DNA of 64,000 nucleotides, taken from NCBI RefSeq assembly GCF_004795915.1, contig NZ_CP039253.1, positions 434,001 to 498,000 on the forward strand. Direction: 5' to 3'. The position numbers were made by a program, and so were the translations under genes. This document shows, in pieces, positions 36,268 through 46,280 of this stretch; positions within the stretch are counted from its first letter, which is position 1; each line of letters begins with the position of its first letter. This DNA comes from Rhodococcus sp. PAMC28707 (GTDB taxonomy: Bacteria > Actinomycetota > Actinomycetes > Mycobacteriales > Mycobacteriaceae). The notes under the pieces are model-generated. The model did no database searches. It had not been told where the DNA came from and worked only from the letters and a program-made list of their open reading frames with translations.

Positions 36268-37113
36268 TCACTCTGCGGAGGCCACCGGCACCAGAGGTGG
36301 CGCCGCCGGCCGGACCGTCCTGTCCAGTTCGTCTTCCGTCGCTTCGACGGCATGGACGATACTCGGTTTCCCTGCAATCAGGTCTTGAAGGTAGACCTTC
36401 GCCCTGATGCTCGGACGTCTGATGGTTCGCTCGCGCCGAAGTGCACGCTCCATCCGCTTGGGCCTGCTCGTGTAGTACCAGCGCGCCCAGGGCGCGCCGG
36501 GCCTGCTCAGCCGGATCGCACCGACGTAGAGAATCGGCGCGACGAACAATCCGATCAATCCCGTCCAGATCTTCCCCTTGAGCACGACGACCGCGCAGAC
36601 CGCAAGGTGAAAGAGGGCGAGAACTGTGTATCCAGCCCTGACCCATGGGTTGGGGTCGCGGCGAATGTCGGTGACGTTCAAGAATTCGAGTGGGTGAAAT
36701 CCCAGCAGAAGCAAACCTGTAGCCGCCGTCGCGACGAATACCGCATCGATCGACGTTCTGCCTTGTTCGGACCAGTAGACATCCTCGAGGTAGAAGATCA
36801 ATGCGAACTCGTCCAGCACAAGCGCCGCGCCGACCCCGAACAACGAAGCGAGTGCGGCGCCGGTCTCGGTCGATGCGTCCTCGTACACCGTGATGAGAGC
36901 AATGCCGGCGACGAGCATCAGCACGATCCCGAACACGACGTGATGGATGTGTCGACCACCCGGAGTGATGTTTCCCGGCCACCACTTCACCTGAGCCCGG
37001 ATCAATCGAACGCTGAGTCGAATGACAGCAAACCCGACCACGAAACCGATGAGGAAGCACAGGAGCGGGAGGCGCCCGTGCTCGATGATCTCCCCCTCCA
37101 GCCACTCACTCAT
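36268..37113 (-). CDS. Conserved integral membrane protein
   Basis: A 281-residue protein with about seven hydrophobic segments, including [19 protein letters not shown] near the start, [18 protein letters not shown] and [20 protein letters not shown] His-rich loop [11 protein letters not shown] (about 52-62) and the acidic-aromatic [17 protein letters not shown] (about 98-114) could bind metal or lipid headgroups. A basic cytoplasmic region ([18 protein letters not shown]) and a Pro-rich tail follow. I recognise no named family or function. It lies upstream of rplS and downstream of tex on the same strand. Confidence 0.8.
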   Translation of the reverse strand: MSEWLEGEIIEHGRLPLLCFLIGFVVGFAVIRLSVRLIRAQVKWWPGNITPGGRHIHHVVFGIVLMLVAGIALITVYEDASTETGAALASLFGVGAALVLDEFALIFYLEDVYWSEQGRTSIDAVFVATAATGLLLLGFHPLEFLNVTDIRRDPNPWVRAGYTVLALFHLAVCAVVVLKGKIWTGLIGLFVAPILYVGAIRLSRPGAPWARWYYTSRPKRMERALRRERTIRRPSIRAKVYLQDLIAGKPSIVHAVEATEDELDRTVRPAAPPLVPVASAE

Positions 37114-37190
37114 CGTGGCCCACCCTTCCTGAAGTCATTCGGACATCTGTCGAATGCGCACGATCCTGATTTCATTCACCGCGGCAAACT

Positions 37191-39536
37191 CTATTTGCCG
37201 AATCCTGCGTTCCGGAGCGCGTCTGCCATGGAGCCTCCCACCGGAGTACTGGCTTGGCGCGCAGCCCCTCCGCGATTGTCACCACCGCGATTCTCACCAC
37301 GGCGATTGTCACCACCGCGGCCTTCCTTGCGTGGCCCTTGGCGCCGATCCGACTGACCACCACGAGGCTTGTCCTTCGATCCGGCACCGGGTTCGTCGTC
37401 GAGGCGCAAGCTCAGGCCGATGCGCTGACGCGCGATGTCGACCTCCATGACCTTGACCTTGACCACCTGCCCCGACTTGACGACCTCGCGTGGATCCTTC
37501 ACAAAGTTGTGCGACAACGCCGAAACGTGCACCAAACCGTCTTGATGTACGCCCACATCGACGAAGGCGCCGAACGCCGCGACGTTCGTCACCACGCCTT
37601 CGAGCGTCATTCCCGGCTTCAAATCCGCGACCTTCTCTATACCTGCTGCAAAGGTTGCAGTCTTGAACTCCGGACGCGGATCCCTACCCGGCTTTTCGAG
37701 TTCGGCAATGATGTCCGTGACGGTGGGGAGGCCGAATCGATCGTCGGCGAACTTTCGTGGATCGAGCGTGCGCAGTAATGCGCTGTTGCCGATCACCTCG
37801 CGTACCCCCACACCGGCCGTGTCGACGATGCGCCGAACTACCGGGTATGCCTCAGGGTGCACGCTCGACCGATCGAGCGGATCGTCCCCGTCGACGATGC
37901 GTAGGAATCCTGCACACTGCTCGAACGCCTTCGGACCCAGCCGTGCGACATCTTTGAGCTTGGAGCGACTGGCGAAAGGACCGTGTTGATCACGATGCGC
38001 AACAATGCTTTCGGCTAGCGAACCAGCAATTCCCGACACCCTGGACAACAGTGGAACGGAGGCTGTGTTGACGTCGACCCCGACGGCGTTCACGGCATCC
38101 TCCACGACAGCACCGAGGGACCTCGCCAACAACGCCTCGGAAATGTCGTGCTGGTACTGGCCGACCCCGATGGATTTCGGATCGATCTTCACCAGCTCCG
38201 CCAACGGATCTTGGAGCCGTCGTGCAATGGAGACCGCCCCGCGAATAGTCACGTCGAGCTCGGGCAACTCGCTCGAGGCGTAAGCCGATGCCGAGTACAC
38301 CGATGCGCCAGCTTCGGAAACAACGATCTTGGTCAATCCTGCCGCAGGGTATTTGGCGATGAGCTCCGCAGCGAGCGCGTCGGTTTCGCGTGAGGCCGTG
38401 CCGTTTCCGATCGCGATCAACTGAACCGAATGTTTCGAAGCCAACGCCGCCAGGGTCGCGAGCGCCTGGTCCCATTTTCCTTGAGGCTTGTGCGGATAGA
38501 TCGTGTCGTAGTCGACGACCTTGCCGGTCGAGTCCACCACTGCAACTTTGGTGCCTGTCCGGAATCCCGGATCGAGACCCATCGTCGAACGGTTGCCTGC
38601 AGGAGCGGCAAGCAACAGGTCCTTCAGGTTGGACGCGAACACATCCACCGCGTCCTTTTCGGCGGACTGCCGAAGGCGCATACGAACATCTATCGCCATG
38701 GTCACCAGGAGCTTGGTCCGCCATGCCCAACGCACGGTGTCGAGGAGCCAGCGGTCACCGGCACGGCCACGATCGGCGATGTCGAACTTCCTCGCGATTC
38801 GCCCTTCGTAGACCGTGGGTACTCCAGGCTGCGTTTCCTCCTGCTCCGGCTCGAGGCCCAGGGAGAGAATCTCCTCCTTCTCCCCACGCAGTGCAGCGAG
38901 AATCCGGTGCGAAGGCAAGCTGGTGAAGGGCTCGGAGAACTCGAAGTAGTCCGCAAATTTGGAGCCTTCGTCCTCCTTGCCCTTACGGACCGATGCCGTC
39001 AACTTGCCGCGGGTCCACATGAGCTCACGAAGTTCGCCCACCAGGTCCGGATCCTCCGCGAAACGTTCGACGAGGATTGCGCGTGCACCATCGAGTTGTT
39101 CGGTGTCGTACTGCGCCGGGTCGGTATTCGGATCGGAGATGAGTGCGTCGGCAACAGGCTCGTGCCCGGCCTCCCTCGCGATCTGAGCCTTCGTTCTGCG
39201 CTTCGGCTTGAACGGCAGGTAGATGTCCTCGACTCGGGCTTTCGTCTCGGCCAGCATCAGGGACTGCTCTAGTGCCTCGTCGAGCTTGCCTTGGGATCGA
39301 ATCGAATCGATGACCGCATCACGTCGCTCGTCGAGTTCGCGGAGGTACCGCAGACGCTCGTCTAGCTGGCGGAGCTGGGCGTCGTCGAGGCTGCCGGTGA
39401 CCTCCTTCCGATACCGAGCGATGAACGGAACGGTCGAACCGCCGTCCAACAGATCCACGGCCGCGCGGACCTGCTCCTCGCGGACGTCGAGTTCTTCGGC
39501 TATACGCTTGTTCACAGATTTCAGAGCAGTCGTCAC
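37191..39536 (-). CDS. tex: Tex family RNA-binding transcription accessory protein
   Basis: A 781-residue protein related to eukaryotic Spt6. It has the N-terminal helical Tex domain (VPFIARYRKEVTGSLDDAQL), a YqgF-like RNase H fold (TMGLDPGFRTGTKVAVVD near residue 320), two helix-hairpin-helix motifs (SRVSGIAGSLAESIVAHRD) and an S1 RNA-binding domain (GMTLEGVVTNVAAFGAFVDV, about 645-715). The last 60 residues are a low-complexity tail of RGGDNRG-type repeats, likely adding nucleic-acid affinity. It is divergent from the LppW-like gene. Confidence 0.94.
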   Translation of the reverse strand: MTTALKSVNKRIAEELDVREEQVRAAVDLLDGGSTVPFIARYRKEVTGSLDDAQLRQLDERLRYLRELDERRDAVIDSIRSQGKLDEALEQSLMLAETKARVEDIYLPFKPKRRTKAQIAREAGHEPVADALISDPNTDPAQYDTEQLDGARAILVERFAEDPDLVGELRELMWTRGKLTASVRKGKEDEGSKFADYFEFSEPFTSLPSHRILAALRGEKEEILSLGLEPEQEETQPGVPTVYEGRIARKFDIADRGRAGDRWLLDTVRWAWRTKLLVTMAIDVRMRLRQSAEKDAVDVFASNLKDLLLAAPAGNRSTMGLDPGFRTGTKVAVVDSTGKVVDYDTIYPHKPQGKWDQALATLAALASKHSVQLIAIGNGTASRETDALAAELIAKYPAAGLTKIVVSEAGASVYSASAYASSELPELDVTIRGAVSIARRLQDPLAELVKIDPKSIGVGQYQHDISEALLARSLGAVVEDAVNAVGVDVNTASVPLLSRVSGIAGSLAESIVAHRDQHGPFASRSKLKDVARLGPKAFEQCAGFLRIVDGDDPLDRSSVHPEAYPVVRRIVDTAGVGVREVIGNSALLRTLDPRKFADDRFGLPTVTDIIAELEKPGRDPRPEFKTATFAAGIEKVADLKPGMTLEGVVTNVAAFGAFVDVGVHQDGLVHVSALSHNFVKDPREVVKSGQVVKVKVMEVDIARQRIGLSLRLDDEPGAGSKDKPRGGQSDRRQGPRKEGRGGDNRRGENRGGDNRGGAARQASTPVGGSMADALRNAGFGK

Positions 39537-39600
39537 GGCGTTGGACCCTACCGCTACTCTATGACGACAACATCAGTGACCATCGTGGGAGATTGCAGAC

Positions 39601-40572
39601 ATGTCCAGGCCGTTGCAAGTCCTGGCGGTGTCTTTCACGGCACTTGTCGCCGCGGTATCGATTCTTTCCACAGGATGCAGTGCCCCCGACGACACACCGG
39701 CCGCGCTCGCGATCGATACCTCCGAATCACCTTTTCCCGACACGGCCACCGTCGAAGACATGTCTATCGACTCGCGTATCCCCGAAGCCGTGGCGTCGGC
39801 CCTCGGGCGTGGCGCGGAGGTCGATTTTGCTTTCCTCGATCGCGAGACCGGTGCGTACTTTGCCAGCGGCGATGCCGAACCGATCGAAACAGCGTCGGTA
39901 TCCAAGTTGTTCATCGCCGACGACGTTCTGCACGGGGCGGATGTGAGCCAGGTTCCGGTTGCCGAAGAAGACCTGGAGTCGTTGAAGACGATGCTCGAGT
40001 CCTCGGACGACTCTGCCGCAAACTACTTGTGGGACAAGTACGGCGGGTCCGAGATCATCACGCGTGTGAGCGAGCGCTACGGATTGACGGCGACCACACC
40101 GCCGTGGGATGACCTGTGGTGGAACACGATGTCGACCGCAGCAGACCTAGTTGCGTATTACACACGACTGCTCGACGGCGTCGGTGGACTCTCGCCTGCG
40201 TCGACCGCAACGATGATCGGGCTTCTTCGTCAATCGGCTCCGGTGGCGACCGACGGGTACCACCAGCATTTCGGCATTGTCGACGGCCTACCGGCCGAGC
40301 CGGTCTACGCGGTCAAACAGGGGTGGATGTGCTGCATCGCCGACCGGTGGATCCATCTCTCGACAGGCACAGTAGGCGCAGACAATCGCTACGTGTTGGC
40401 ATTCGTTTCTCGCGAGGAGATTCATTACGAGGACGATATGGAGCACTATCCGGACACCGCGGTCGTAGACGTCACCGACGACAGTAGCGCTCAGCACGCG
40501 CGCGACACGCTCACCGGCGTCGTGACAATGCTGTTTCCGGATGGCGCGATCGGCAGCTCGCCTATCTCATGA
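39601..40572 (+). CDS. LppW-like lipoprotein, beta-lactamase-fold serine hydrolase
   Basis: A 323-residue exported lipoprotein; the lipobox is LSTGC with Cys26. The rest fits the class A beta-lactamase/transpeptidase-like fold: SxxK as SVSK (about 98-101), an SDN-like motif SSDDSAANYLW (about 135) and KQGW in place of KTG. It matches the position of mycobacterial LppW (Rv2905) next to trmD. The altered third motif suggests a reduced or different activity, so penicillin hydrolysis is not assumed. GGGAG nine bases before the ATG fixes the start. It converges on trmD with 10 bases between stops. Confidence 0.84.
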   Translation: MSRPLQVLAVSFTALVAAVSILSTGCSAPDDTPAALAIDTSESPFPDTATVEDMSIDSRIPEAVASALGRGAEVDFAFLDRETGAYFASGDAEPIETASVSKLFIADDVLHGADVSQVPVAEEDLESLKTMLESSDDSAANYLWDKYGGSEIITRVSERYGLTATTPPWDDLWWNTMSTAADLVAYYTRLLDGVGGLSPASTATMIGLLRQSAPVATDGYHQHFGIVDGLPAEPVYAVKQGWMCCIADRWIHLSTGTVGADNRYVLAFVSREEIHYEDDMEHYPDTAVVDVTDDSSAQHARDTLTGVVTMLFPDGAIGSSPIS

Positions 40573-40582
40573 CCCGAAAAGT

Positions 40583-41263
40583 TCAGTCCGACAAGAGATC
40601 CGGCCGACGCTCGGTAGTACGTCGGAGGGACTGCTCGGCGCGCCACGCTGCGATCCGCGCATGGTCACCGGAGAGAAGTACGTCGGGAACGTCGAGTCCA
40701 CGCCAACTCACAGGCCTGGTGTAGCTCGGGCCCTCGAGCAAACCATCGGAGAACGAATCTTGTTGGTGCGATTGCTGATTGCCGAGCACACCCGGCAGGA
40801 GCCGTACAACGGCCTCACTCATCACCAGGACTGCGGCCTCGCCGCCGATGAGAACGTAATCACCGATGCTCACTTCTTCGACACGAACTCGTCGAGCTGC
40901 GTCGTCGAAGACTCGCTGATCGATGCCTTCGTACCGGCCACAAGCAAACACCAGATGACGTTCGTCCGCCCACCGCTCTGCGGTGCGCTGTGTGAAGGGC
41001 ACACCAGCCGGCGTCGGAACTACCAAAAGTGAATCTTCTGCGAGTACGTCATCGAGTGCGTCACCCCAGACCGTGGATTTCATGACCATCCCTGGGCCAC
41101 CACCGTAGGGCGAATCGTCGACGGCTTTGTGCACGTCGTTGGTCCACGACCTCAGATCGTGAACCCCCACCGAGACAAGCCCCTTGTCGATTGCCTTGCC
41201 CAGCAAAGCAGTTCGAAGGGGTGTCAGGTACTCGGGAAATATCGTGACGATATCGAGTTGCAC
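40583..41263 (-). CDS. trmD: tRNA (guanine37-N1)-methyltransferase
   Basis: SPOUT-class enzyme that makes m1G37 in tRNAs and prevents +1 frameshifting. It has 226 residues. Motifs are [15 protein letters not shown], the early [13 protein letters not shown], the SAM-binding knot [11 protein letters not shown] and [15 protein letters not shown], and the late [17 protein letters not shown]. It is the last gene of rpsP-KH-rimM-trmD and begins four bases after rimM. Confidence 0.96.
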   Translation of the reverse strand: MQLDIVTIFPEYLTPLRTALLGKAIDKGLVSVGVHDLRSWTNDVHKAVDDSPYGGGPGMVMKSTVWGDALDDVLAEDSLLVVPTPAGVPFTQRTAERWADERHLVFACGRYEGIDQRVFDDAARRVRVEEVSIGDYVLIGGEAAVLVMSEAVVRLLPGVLGNQQSHQQDSFSDGLLEGPSYTRPVSWRGLDVPDVLLSGDHARIAAWRAEQSLRRTTERRPDLLSD

Positions 41264-41267
41264 CGTG

Positions 41268-41801
41268 CTACTCCGGGTCCAGTAGACCCTCGGGCGGATC
41301 GATCACGACGACGCCGTCGGCAAGCGACACCGACGTCACGATCGCGGCGACGAACGGCACGAGTAACTCTGCGCGGCTGCCGTCAGCGGGGCGGATGGAC
41401 AACAACTCCCCCGCCGCCGAGTGCAGCACCTCTCGGATCGTACCGATGACAGTTCCGTCGAGCAGACGGACCGACAGTCCCTCGAGCTCATGGTCGTAGA
41501 ATTCGTCGTCATCGTCCGACGAGGTCGGCAGATCTTTGGAATCGATCACGAACAGTGTGCCGCGAAGAGCGTCGGACACGCTGCGGTCGTCGACGCCTTT
41601 CAAGCGCAGGAGAAGCCGCCCGGAGTGGTCCCGGGCGGCTTCTACCGTGTATTCGGTTGTATCGGTCGATACTCGCGGCTTACGCCCGTGCAGCACCGTT
41701 CCTACAGCAAAGCGTTCGTCCGGTTCGTCGGTGCGAACATCGACTACCACTTCGCCTTTGACGCCGTGCGACTTGGCGACACGACCGATTACGAGCTCCA
41801 T
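41268..41801 (-). CDS. rimM: Ribosome maturation factor RimM
   Basis: 16S rRNA processing factor needed for 30S head maturation; binds S19. It has 177 residues. The N-terminal beta-barrel reads [21 protein letters not shown]; the PRC-barrel domain has [16 protein letters not shown] and [14 protein letters not shown]. An insert of acidic residues (SSDDDDEF) lies between the domains. It sits 11 bases after the KH protein gene. Confidence 0.95.
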   Translation of the reverse strand: MELVIGRVAKSHGVKGEVVVDVRTDEPDERFAVGTVLHGRKPRVSTDTTEYTVEAARDHSGRLLLRLKGVDDRSVSDALRGTLFVIDSKDLPTSSDDDDEFYDHELEGLSVRLLDGTVIGTIREVLHSAAGELLSIRPADGSRAELLVPFVAAIVTSVSLADGVVVIDPPEGLLDPE

Positions 41802-41812
41802 TGCGAGATTAC

Positions 41813-42055
41813 CTACTGATCGGTATCGACGACGTCGACGCGAATGCCGCGACCGCCGATTCCGGAGACCAAGGTGCGCAACGCAGTTGCCGTCCGACCG
41901 CCGCGTCCTATGACCTTTCCCAGATCGTCTGGGTGCACGTGGACTTCCACGGTGCGCCCACGACGTCCGGTGATCAGTTCGACGCGCACGTCGTCAGGAT
42001 TGGCGACGATGCCACGAACAAGATGTTCGACGGCGTCGGCGACAACGGCACTCAC
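41813..42055 (-). CDS. khpA: KH-domain RNA-binding protein (KhpA type)
   Basis: An 80-residue single KH-domain protein. The GxxG loop is in [16 protein letters not shown] (about 47-62), flanked by the short helices of the type II fold. Such proteins lie between rpsP and rimM in actinobacteria and Firmicutes and bind RNA, possibly with a partner KH-R3H protein. Its start overlaps the rpsP stop by four bases. Confidence 0.93.
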   Translation of the reverse strand: MSAVVADAVEHLVRGIVANPDDVRVELITGRRGRTVEVHVHPDDLGKVIGRGGRTATALRTLVSGIGGRGIRVDVVDTDQ

Positions 42056-42543
42056 TTCTCAGCAGCCTCGGCGGCCGGAGCTTCTGCGGTCTCGGCAGCA
42101 GCTGAATCGTCGGCCTTGGCCGTCTCATCGGACTTTGCAGCCTCGTCGGCCTTCGGAGCCTTCTTCTTCTTGGCGGTCGTAGCGTCGCCGAGCGGCTCGG
42201 CGTCGGCCTGAGCCAGAGCAGCGTTGAAGAGGTCCAGCTTGGAAGGCTTGGCCTCAGCGAAGCGGAGCGTGCCCTCGGTGCCCGGAAGGCCCTTGAACTT
42301 CTGCCAATCACCGGTGATCTTCAGCAGTGCTTCGACGGGCTCGGTCGGGACAGCGCCGACTCCGAGCCAGTACTGTGCACGCTCGGAATCGATGTCGATG
42401 ATGCTGGGGTCCTGCTTGGGCTCGTACTTGCCGATGGTCTCGATCGCACGGCCGTTGCGGCGAGTGCGAGAGTCAGCGATGACGACGCGGTAGTGCGGGG
42501 TGCGGATCTTGCCGATACGCATGAGCTTGATCTTGACAGCCAT
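42052..42543 (-). CDS. rpsP: 30S ribosomal protein S16 (bS16)
   Basis: Starts [20 protein letters not shown] and has [20 protein letters not shown], the bS16 core. At 163 residues it is about twice the E. coli length because of a C-terminal extension beyond residue 100 rich in Ala, Glu, Asp and Lys ([19 protein letters not shown]), typical of actinobacteria. It is the first gene of the rpsP-khpA-rimM-trmD operon; its 128-base upstream gap begins with the motif shared with rplS. Confidence 0.96.
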   Translation of the reverse strand: MAVKIKLMRIGKIRTPHYRVVIADSRTRRNGRAIETIGKYEPKQDPSIIDIDSERAQYWLGVGAVPTEPVEALLKITGDWQKFKGLPGTEGTLRFAEAKPSKLDLFNAALAQADAEPLGDATTAKKKKAPKADEAAKSDETAKADDSAAAETAEAPAAEAAEK

Positions 42544-42669
42544 GAAAAATAGAGCCTTTCGAGTTGGTCACGCCGCAATTCTGCGGTGCGCTTGGGATGC
42601 GCACCCGGTTTTGCGATGGAGGTGTTGTGACCGCCGTGCGGTACGTAACCGGTGGACGGGCGAACAGCT

Positions 42670-42690
42670 GCCTATTCTGCCAGAGAGAGA
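42670..42690 (-). promoter_or_regulatory. Motif shared with the rplS upstream region (rpsP copy)
   Basis: The minus strand reads TCTCTCTCTGGCA, then G, then AATAGGC, 127-147 bases before the rpsP ATG. It overlaps the last codons and the TAG stop of the CPBP gene (SLAE-stop), so coding constraint explains part of the sequence here but not the match with the rplS copy. Confidence 0.5.
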
Positions 42691-43502
42691 ATCGCCAGTG
42701 CCGGCAGGGTGTTGTTCACCGAGTGAGCGGTAGTGGATGCCACTACCGAACCGGTCCGCATTCGGGCGATGCCGATAGCGAATCCGCCCCACACCAATAC
42801 TAAGAAACGCCATCCTTCGCGGTGCCACAGCGCGAACACGACTGCCGTGACCACCAGAACGACCCATCTGTTTCCCAACCAAGACATCCGCATCGGCGCT
42901 GCACGCCGTTCGAGCGCACCCCACAGCATCCCCCGGAACATCACTTCCTCGCAGAACGGGGCGCCGATCCAGATCCACGCCACCAATACGACTTTCCAGG
43001 GTGTGGGTATGGCGAGCAGGTTTCCGAGCGGTGATCCACTCTCGAGATCGGTACGAGCCAAGACAAGCAGCGCAAGTAACAGGCCACCTACCAAGGCAGC
43101 GGCACCCCAGGCGATTCCTGATCGAACCTGAACTCCCCATTCGGACAGCGAGGTCGGCAGGCCGAAGTCCACGACGGGGCCGTTCCCTCGGCGCGCGGTG
43201 ATCGCGAATGCAAGACTCGCAGCCAGGACACTGGGAAGCATGATCGCCAGAACGTAGGCGGGCGAGGAGTCGGTGTCGATCAAACACGGCAACGCGAGGA
43301 AGCCCGCGAGGTTGAGGGCAAGCACGGCCGCCGCTGCTGGAATTCCCCATCTCTGACCGCCTCGCCGTTTCGCAGCCAGCGACTCGGCCCGCCAGTAGCG
43401 ATCCGAGTACCCGGTGCTCTGGTGATGAACAGCGTTCATCGGGGCCATCCCGGCCCAGCTCGGCGGAAGATTCTCGGGGTCGCTCGGGCCCGGCCAGGTC
43501 AT
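42672..43502 (-). CDS. CPBP-family intramembrane metalloprotease
   Basis: A 276-residue membrane protein with about seven hydrophobic segments. The CPBP (Abi/Rce1-like) motifs are complete: EExxxR in CEEVMFRGMLWG (about 190), FxxxH in VFALWHREGW (about 230) and a late HSVNN (about 262). Its ATG overlaps the amidohydrolase stop (ATGA), so the two are coupled. Family members cut membrane-bound peptides or prenylated proteins or help immunity to bacteriocins; the substrate here is unknown. Confidence 0.88.
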   Translation of the reverse strand: MTWPGPSDPENLPPSWAGMAPMNAVHHQSTGYSDRYWRAESLAAKRRGGQRWGIPAAAAVLALNLAGFLALPCLIDTDSSPAYVLAIMLPSVLAASLAFAITARRGNGPVVDFGLPTSLSEWGVQVRSGIAWGAAALVGGLLLALLVLARTDLESGSPLGNLLAIPTPWKVVLVAWIWIGAPFCEEVMFRGMLWGALERRAAPMRMSWLGNRWVVLVVTAVVFALWHREGWRFLVLVWGGFAIGIARMRTGSVVASTTAHSVNNTLPALAILSLAE

Positions 43503-44581
43503 TTTCGTTCGATCGGCACACCACGAAGTACTACGACGTCGGGCGTCGACAGCACATCCGGCCCCCTGCGTGGATCCGTCGTGTAGATCAGCAGATCGGC
43601 TGACGCTCCGTGCTCGAGTCCGGGATGACCGAGCCAAGATCTAGCGTCCCAGCACGCAGCTCCCAGAGCTTCGGTCGCGGTCATACCCACGCGTTCGAGT
43701 GCCTGCACCTCCTCGGCGATCCGTCCGTGCCTGATGGAGCCGCCTGCATCGGTCCCCGCAAAGATCGGTATACCGGCATCGTGTGCTCGTCCTATGGTCG
43801 ACGCCACTCGACCGTGAAGTTCCCGCATGTGTCGCGCGTAGACCGGATACTTGCCGGCCGAAGCCGCTATATCGGGAAACGTCTCGATATTGATCAGCGT
43901 CGGAACAAGGGCGGTTCCATGCTCGACCATTTGCTCGATCGTCGCGTCCGTCAGCCCGGTGCCGTGCTCGATGCAGTCGATCCCGGCCCCGATCAAGCCC
44001 GGCAACGCGTCCTCACCGAACACGTGCGCGGTGACCCGCGCACCTTCGGCGTGTGCTGCATCGATTGCTTTCTTCAGGATCGCCTCGTCCCACAGCGGGC
44101 TGAGGTCCCCGACGCTTCTGTCGATCCAGTCACCGACCAGCTTGACCCAGCCGTCACCCGATCGCGCCTGCTGCGCAACAGCTTCCGGCAGTTGCGATTC
44201 GTCCTCGATATCGACGGCCAAACCCGGGATGTACCGCTTGGGCATGGCGATGTGCCGTCCGGCGCGAATTATCCGCGGCAGTTCTTCGTACTCGTCGAGT
44301 TCTCTGGTGTCGATGGGCGATCCGGCATCACGAAGCAACAATGCTCCGACATCACGCTCGGTCTTCGCCTGCTCGACTGCGCCGGGAAGGTCCTCGTGCC
44401 CGCCGCCGTACTTGATACCGACGTGACAGTGCGCGTCGACGAGACCGGGGAGAATCCAGCCGTCCTCGCACAGTGACTGCGCACCGACTACTGGTTCCAC
44501 CGAGACGAGGCCATCCACGATCCACAGTTCGATGAGTTCCTCGGACGGCAATACCCGACCCCGAACTCTGAATCCGACCAT
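43499..44581 (-). CDS. Amidohydrolase-superfamily metal-dependent hydrolase
   Basis: A 360-residue imidazolonepropionase-like amidohydrolase, matching mycobacterial Rv2915c by position next to ffh. Metal ligands are visible: HxH in LVDAHCHVG (about 50), a carboxylated-Lys candidate in DGWVKLVGDW (about 145), His in VTAHVFGED and CIEHGTG, and Asp in FAGTDAGGS (about 285). The substrate is not known. It lies six bases after ffh and is translationally coupled to the CPBP protease gene. Confidence 0.86.
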   Translation of the reverse strand: MVGFRVRGRVLPSEELIELWIVDGLVSVEPVVGAQSLCEDGWILPGLVDAHCHVGIKYGGGHEDLPGAVEQAKTERDVGALLLRDAGSPIDTRELDEYEELPRIIRAGRHIAMPKRYIPGLAVDIEDESQLPEAVAQQARSGDGWVKLVGDWIDRSVGDLSPLWDEAILKKAIDAAHAEGARVTAHVFGEDALPGLIGAGIDCIEHGTGLTDATIEQMVEHGTALVPTLINIETFPDIAASAGKYPVYARHMRELHGRVASTIGRAHDAGIPIFAGTDAGGSIRHGRIAEEVQALERVGMTATEALGAACWDARSWLGHPGLEHGASADLLIYTTDPRRGPDVLSTPDVVVLRGVPIERK

Positions 44582-44587
44582 CTCGGT

Positions 44588-46144
44588 CTACTTCTTGGGC
44601 AGCTTCAGCTGGGACAGGTCGATGCCTTCGAGGCCTGGCGGAATCTGATCGAGGCCCTTGGGCATACCGGATAGATCGGGCATACCGGCGGGCATGCCAC
44701 CCGGCATGCCCGGGAAACCGCCACGGATCTTCGGCTGGGTTGGGCCACGAGCACCCTTCTTGCCTTTTTTACCCTTCTTGCTGCGGACCTGATTGCGCGC
44801 GCCCGGCATCCCCATGCGACCTGCCATGGCCGACATCATCTTCCGCGCTTCGAAGAAGCGGTCGACGAGTTGGTTGACGTCGGAAACCTTGACACCGGAT
44901 CCGTTGGCGATGCGCAGCCTGCGGGAGGCATTGATGATCTTGGGGTCGGTGCGCTCGCGTGGCGTCATGCCACGAATGATCGCCTGCACGCGGTCGAGTT
45001 GCTTCTCGTCCACATTGGCCAGTTCCTTCATCTGGCCGGCACCGGGAAGCATCCCGAGCAGATTGCCGATCGGGCCCATTTTGCGAACGGCCATCATTTG
45101 TTCGAGGAAGTCGTCCAGCGTCAGCTGCCCCGACCCGATCTTGTTCGCGGTCGCTTCGGCCTGTTCCGCGTCGAAATGCTGCTCAGCCTGCTCGATGAGG
45201 CTGAGAACATCACCCATTCCGAGAATTCGACTGGCCATCCGGTCGGGGTGGAACACGTCGAAGTCTTCGAGCTTCTCACCCGTAGATGCGAACATGATCG
45301 GGGCACCGGTCACCTCACGCACACTCAGTGCCGCGCCGCCACGTGCATCTCCGTCGAGCTTTGTCAGCACGACACCGGTGAATCCGACACCGTCACGGAA
45401 AGCTTGCGCCGTACTCACGGCGTCCTGTCCGACCATCGAATCGAGGACGAACAGGGTTTCGTCCGGCTGGACCGCGTCTCGGATGCCCGCGGCCTGAGTC
45501 ATCAGTTCGGTATCGATTCCAAGCCGGCCTGCCGTATCGACGATGACGATGTCGTACTGCTTGTTCCGGGCCTCGGCAACGCCTGCACGAGCAACCTCGA
45601 CAGGATCGGATGCAGAGACTCCCAGCGCGTTCTCACCGCCTCCGATGGACGTGCCCGGGTGCGGGGCGAAGACAGTCGCGCCAGCGCGTTCTCCGACGAT
45701 CTGAAGCTGAGTGACGGCGCCCGGACGCTGCAGATCGCAGGCGACCAGGAGAGGCGTGTGCCCCTGATCTTTCAACCACTTGGCGAGCTTGCCCGCAAGC
45801 GTGGTCTTACCGGAGCCCTGTAGGCCTGCCAGCATGACGACGGTCGGAGGTGTCTTCGCGAAGGTAAGTCGGCGGGTCTCGCCGCCGAGAATTCCGACGA
45901 GTTCTTCGTTGACGATCTTGACGACCTGCTGGGCAGGATTGAGCGCGCCGGAAACCTCGGCACCCTTGGCTCGCGTCTTGATACGCGTGATGAACTCTCG
46001 CACCACTGGAAGCGCCACGTCGGCTTCGAGCAGGGCAAGTCGAATTTCGCGGGCGGTGGCATCGATATCGGCAGGCGACAGACGCCCCTTGCCACGCAGG
46101 TCTTTGAGGGTCCCGGTCAACCTGTCGGAAAGGGATTCGAACAC
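44588..46144 (-). CDS. ffh: Signal recognition particle protein Ffh
   Basis: SRP54 GTPase that delivers nascent membrane proteins to FtsY. From the GTG at 46144 it has 518 residues; CAGGAG eight bases upstream supports this start. The N domain precedes the G domain with GLQGSGKTTLAGKLAKWL (G1), DLQRPGAVTQLQ, DTAGRLGID and TKLDGDARGG. The Met-rich M domain (MMSAMAGRMGMPG) ends in a tail of PGMPGGMPAGMP repeats. The SRP RNA gene is not in the window. Confidence 0.96.
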   Translation of the reverse strand: MFESLSDRLTGTLKDLRGKGRLSPADIDATAREIRLALLEADVALPVVREFITRIKTRAKGAEVSGALNPAQQVVKIVNEELVGILGGETRRLTFAKTPPTVVMLAGLQGSGKTTLAGKLAKWLKDQGHTPLLVACDLQRPGAVTQLQIVGERAGATVFAPHPGTSIGGGENALGVSASDPVEVARAGVAEARNKQYDIVIVDTAGRLGIDTELMTQAAGIRDAVQPDETLFVLDSMVGQDAVSTAQAFRDGVGFTGVVLTKLDGDARGGAALSVREVTGAPIMFASTGEKLEDFDVFHPDRMASRILGMGDVLSLIEQAEQHFDAEQAEATANKIGSGQLTLDDFLEQMMAVRKMGPIGNLLGMLPGAGQMKELANVDEKQLDRVQAIIRGMTPRERTDPKIINASRRLRIANGSGVKVSDVNQLVDRFFEARKMMSAMAGRMGMPGARNQVRSKKGKKGKKGARGPTQPKIRGGFPGMPGGMPAGMPDLSGMPKGLDQIPPGLEGIDLSQLKLPKK

Positions 46145-46280
46145 CGATTGCACTCCTGAGCCGATTGCGAATGGGGCCTGAACAACGTGTAGAGCAGGCT
46201 CCACACTAGCGCCCGGTATTACAACACGTCGTCGGCGAGGGTTCTACAGCGCTGTGCACGCCGGAAAACGACCTTCGAGA

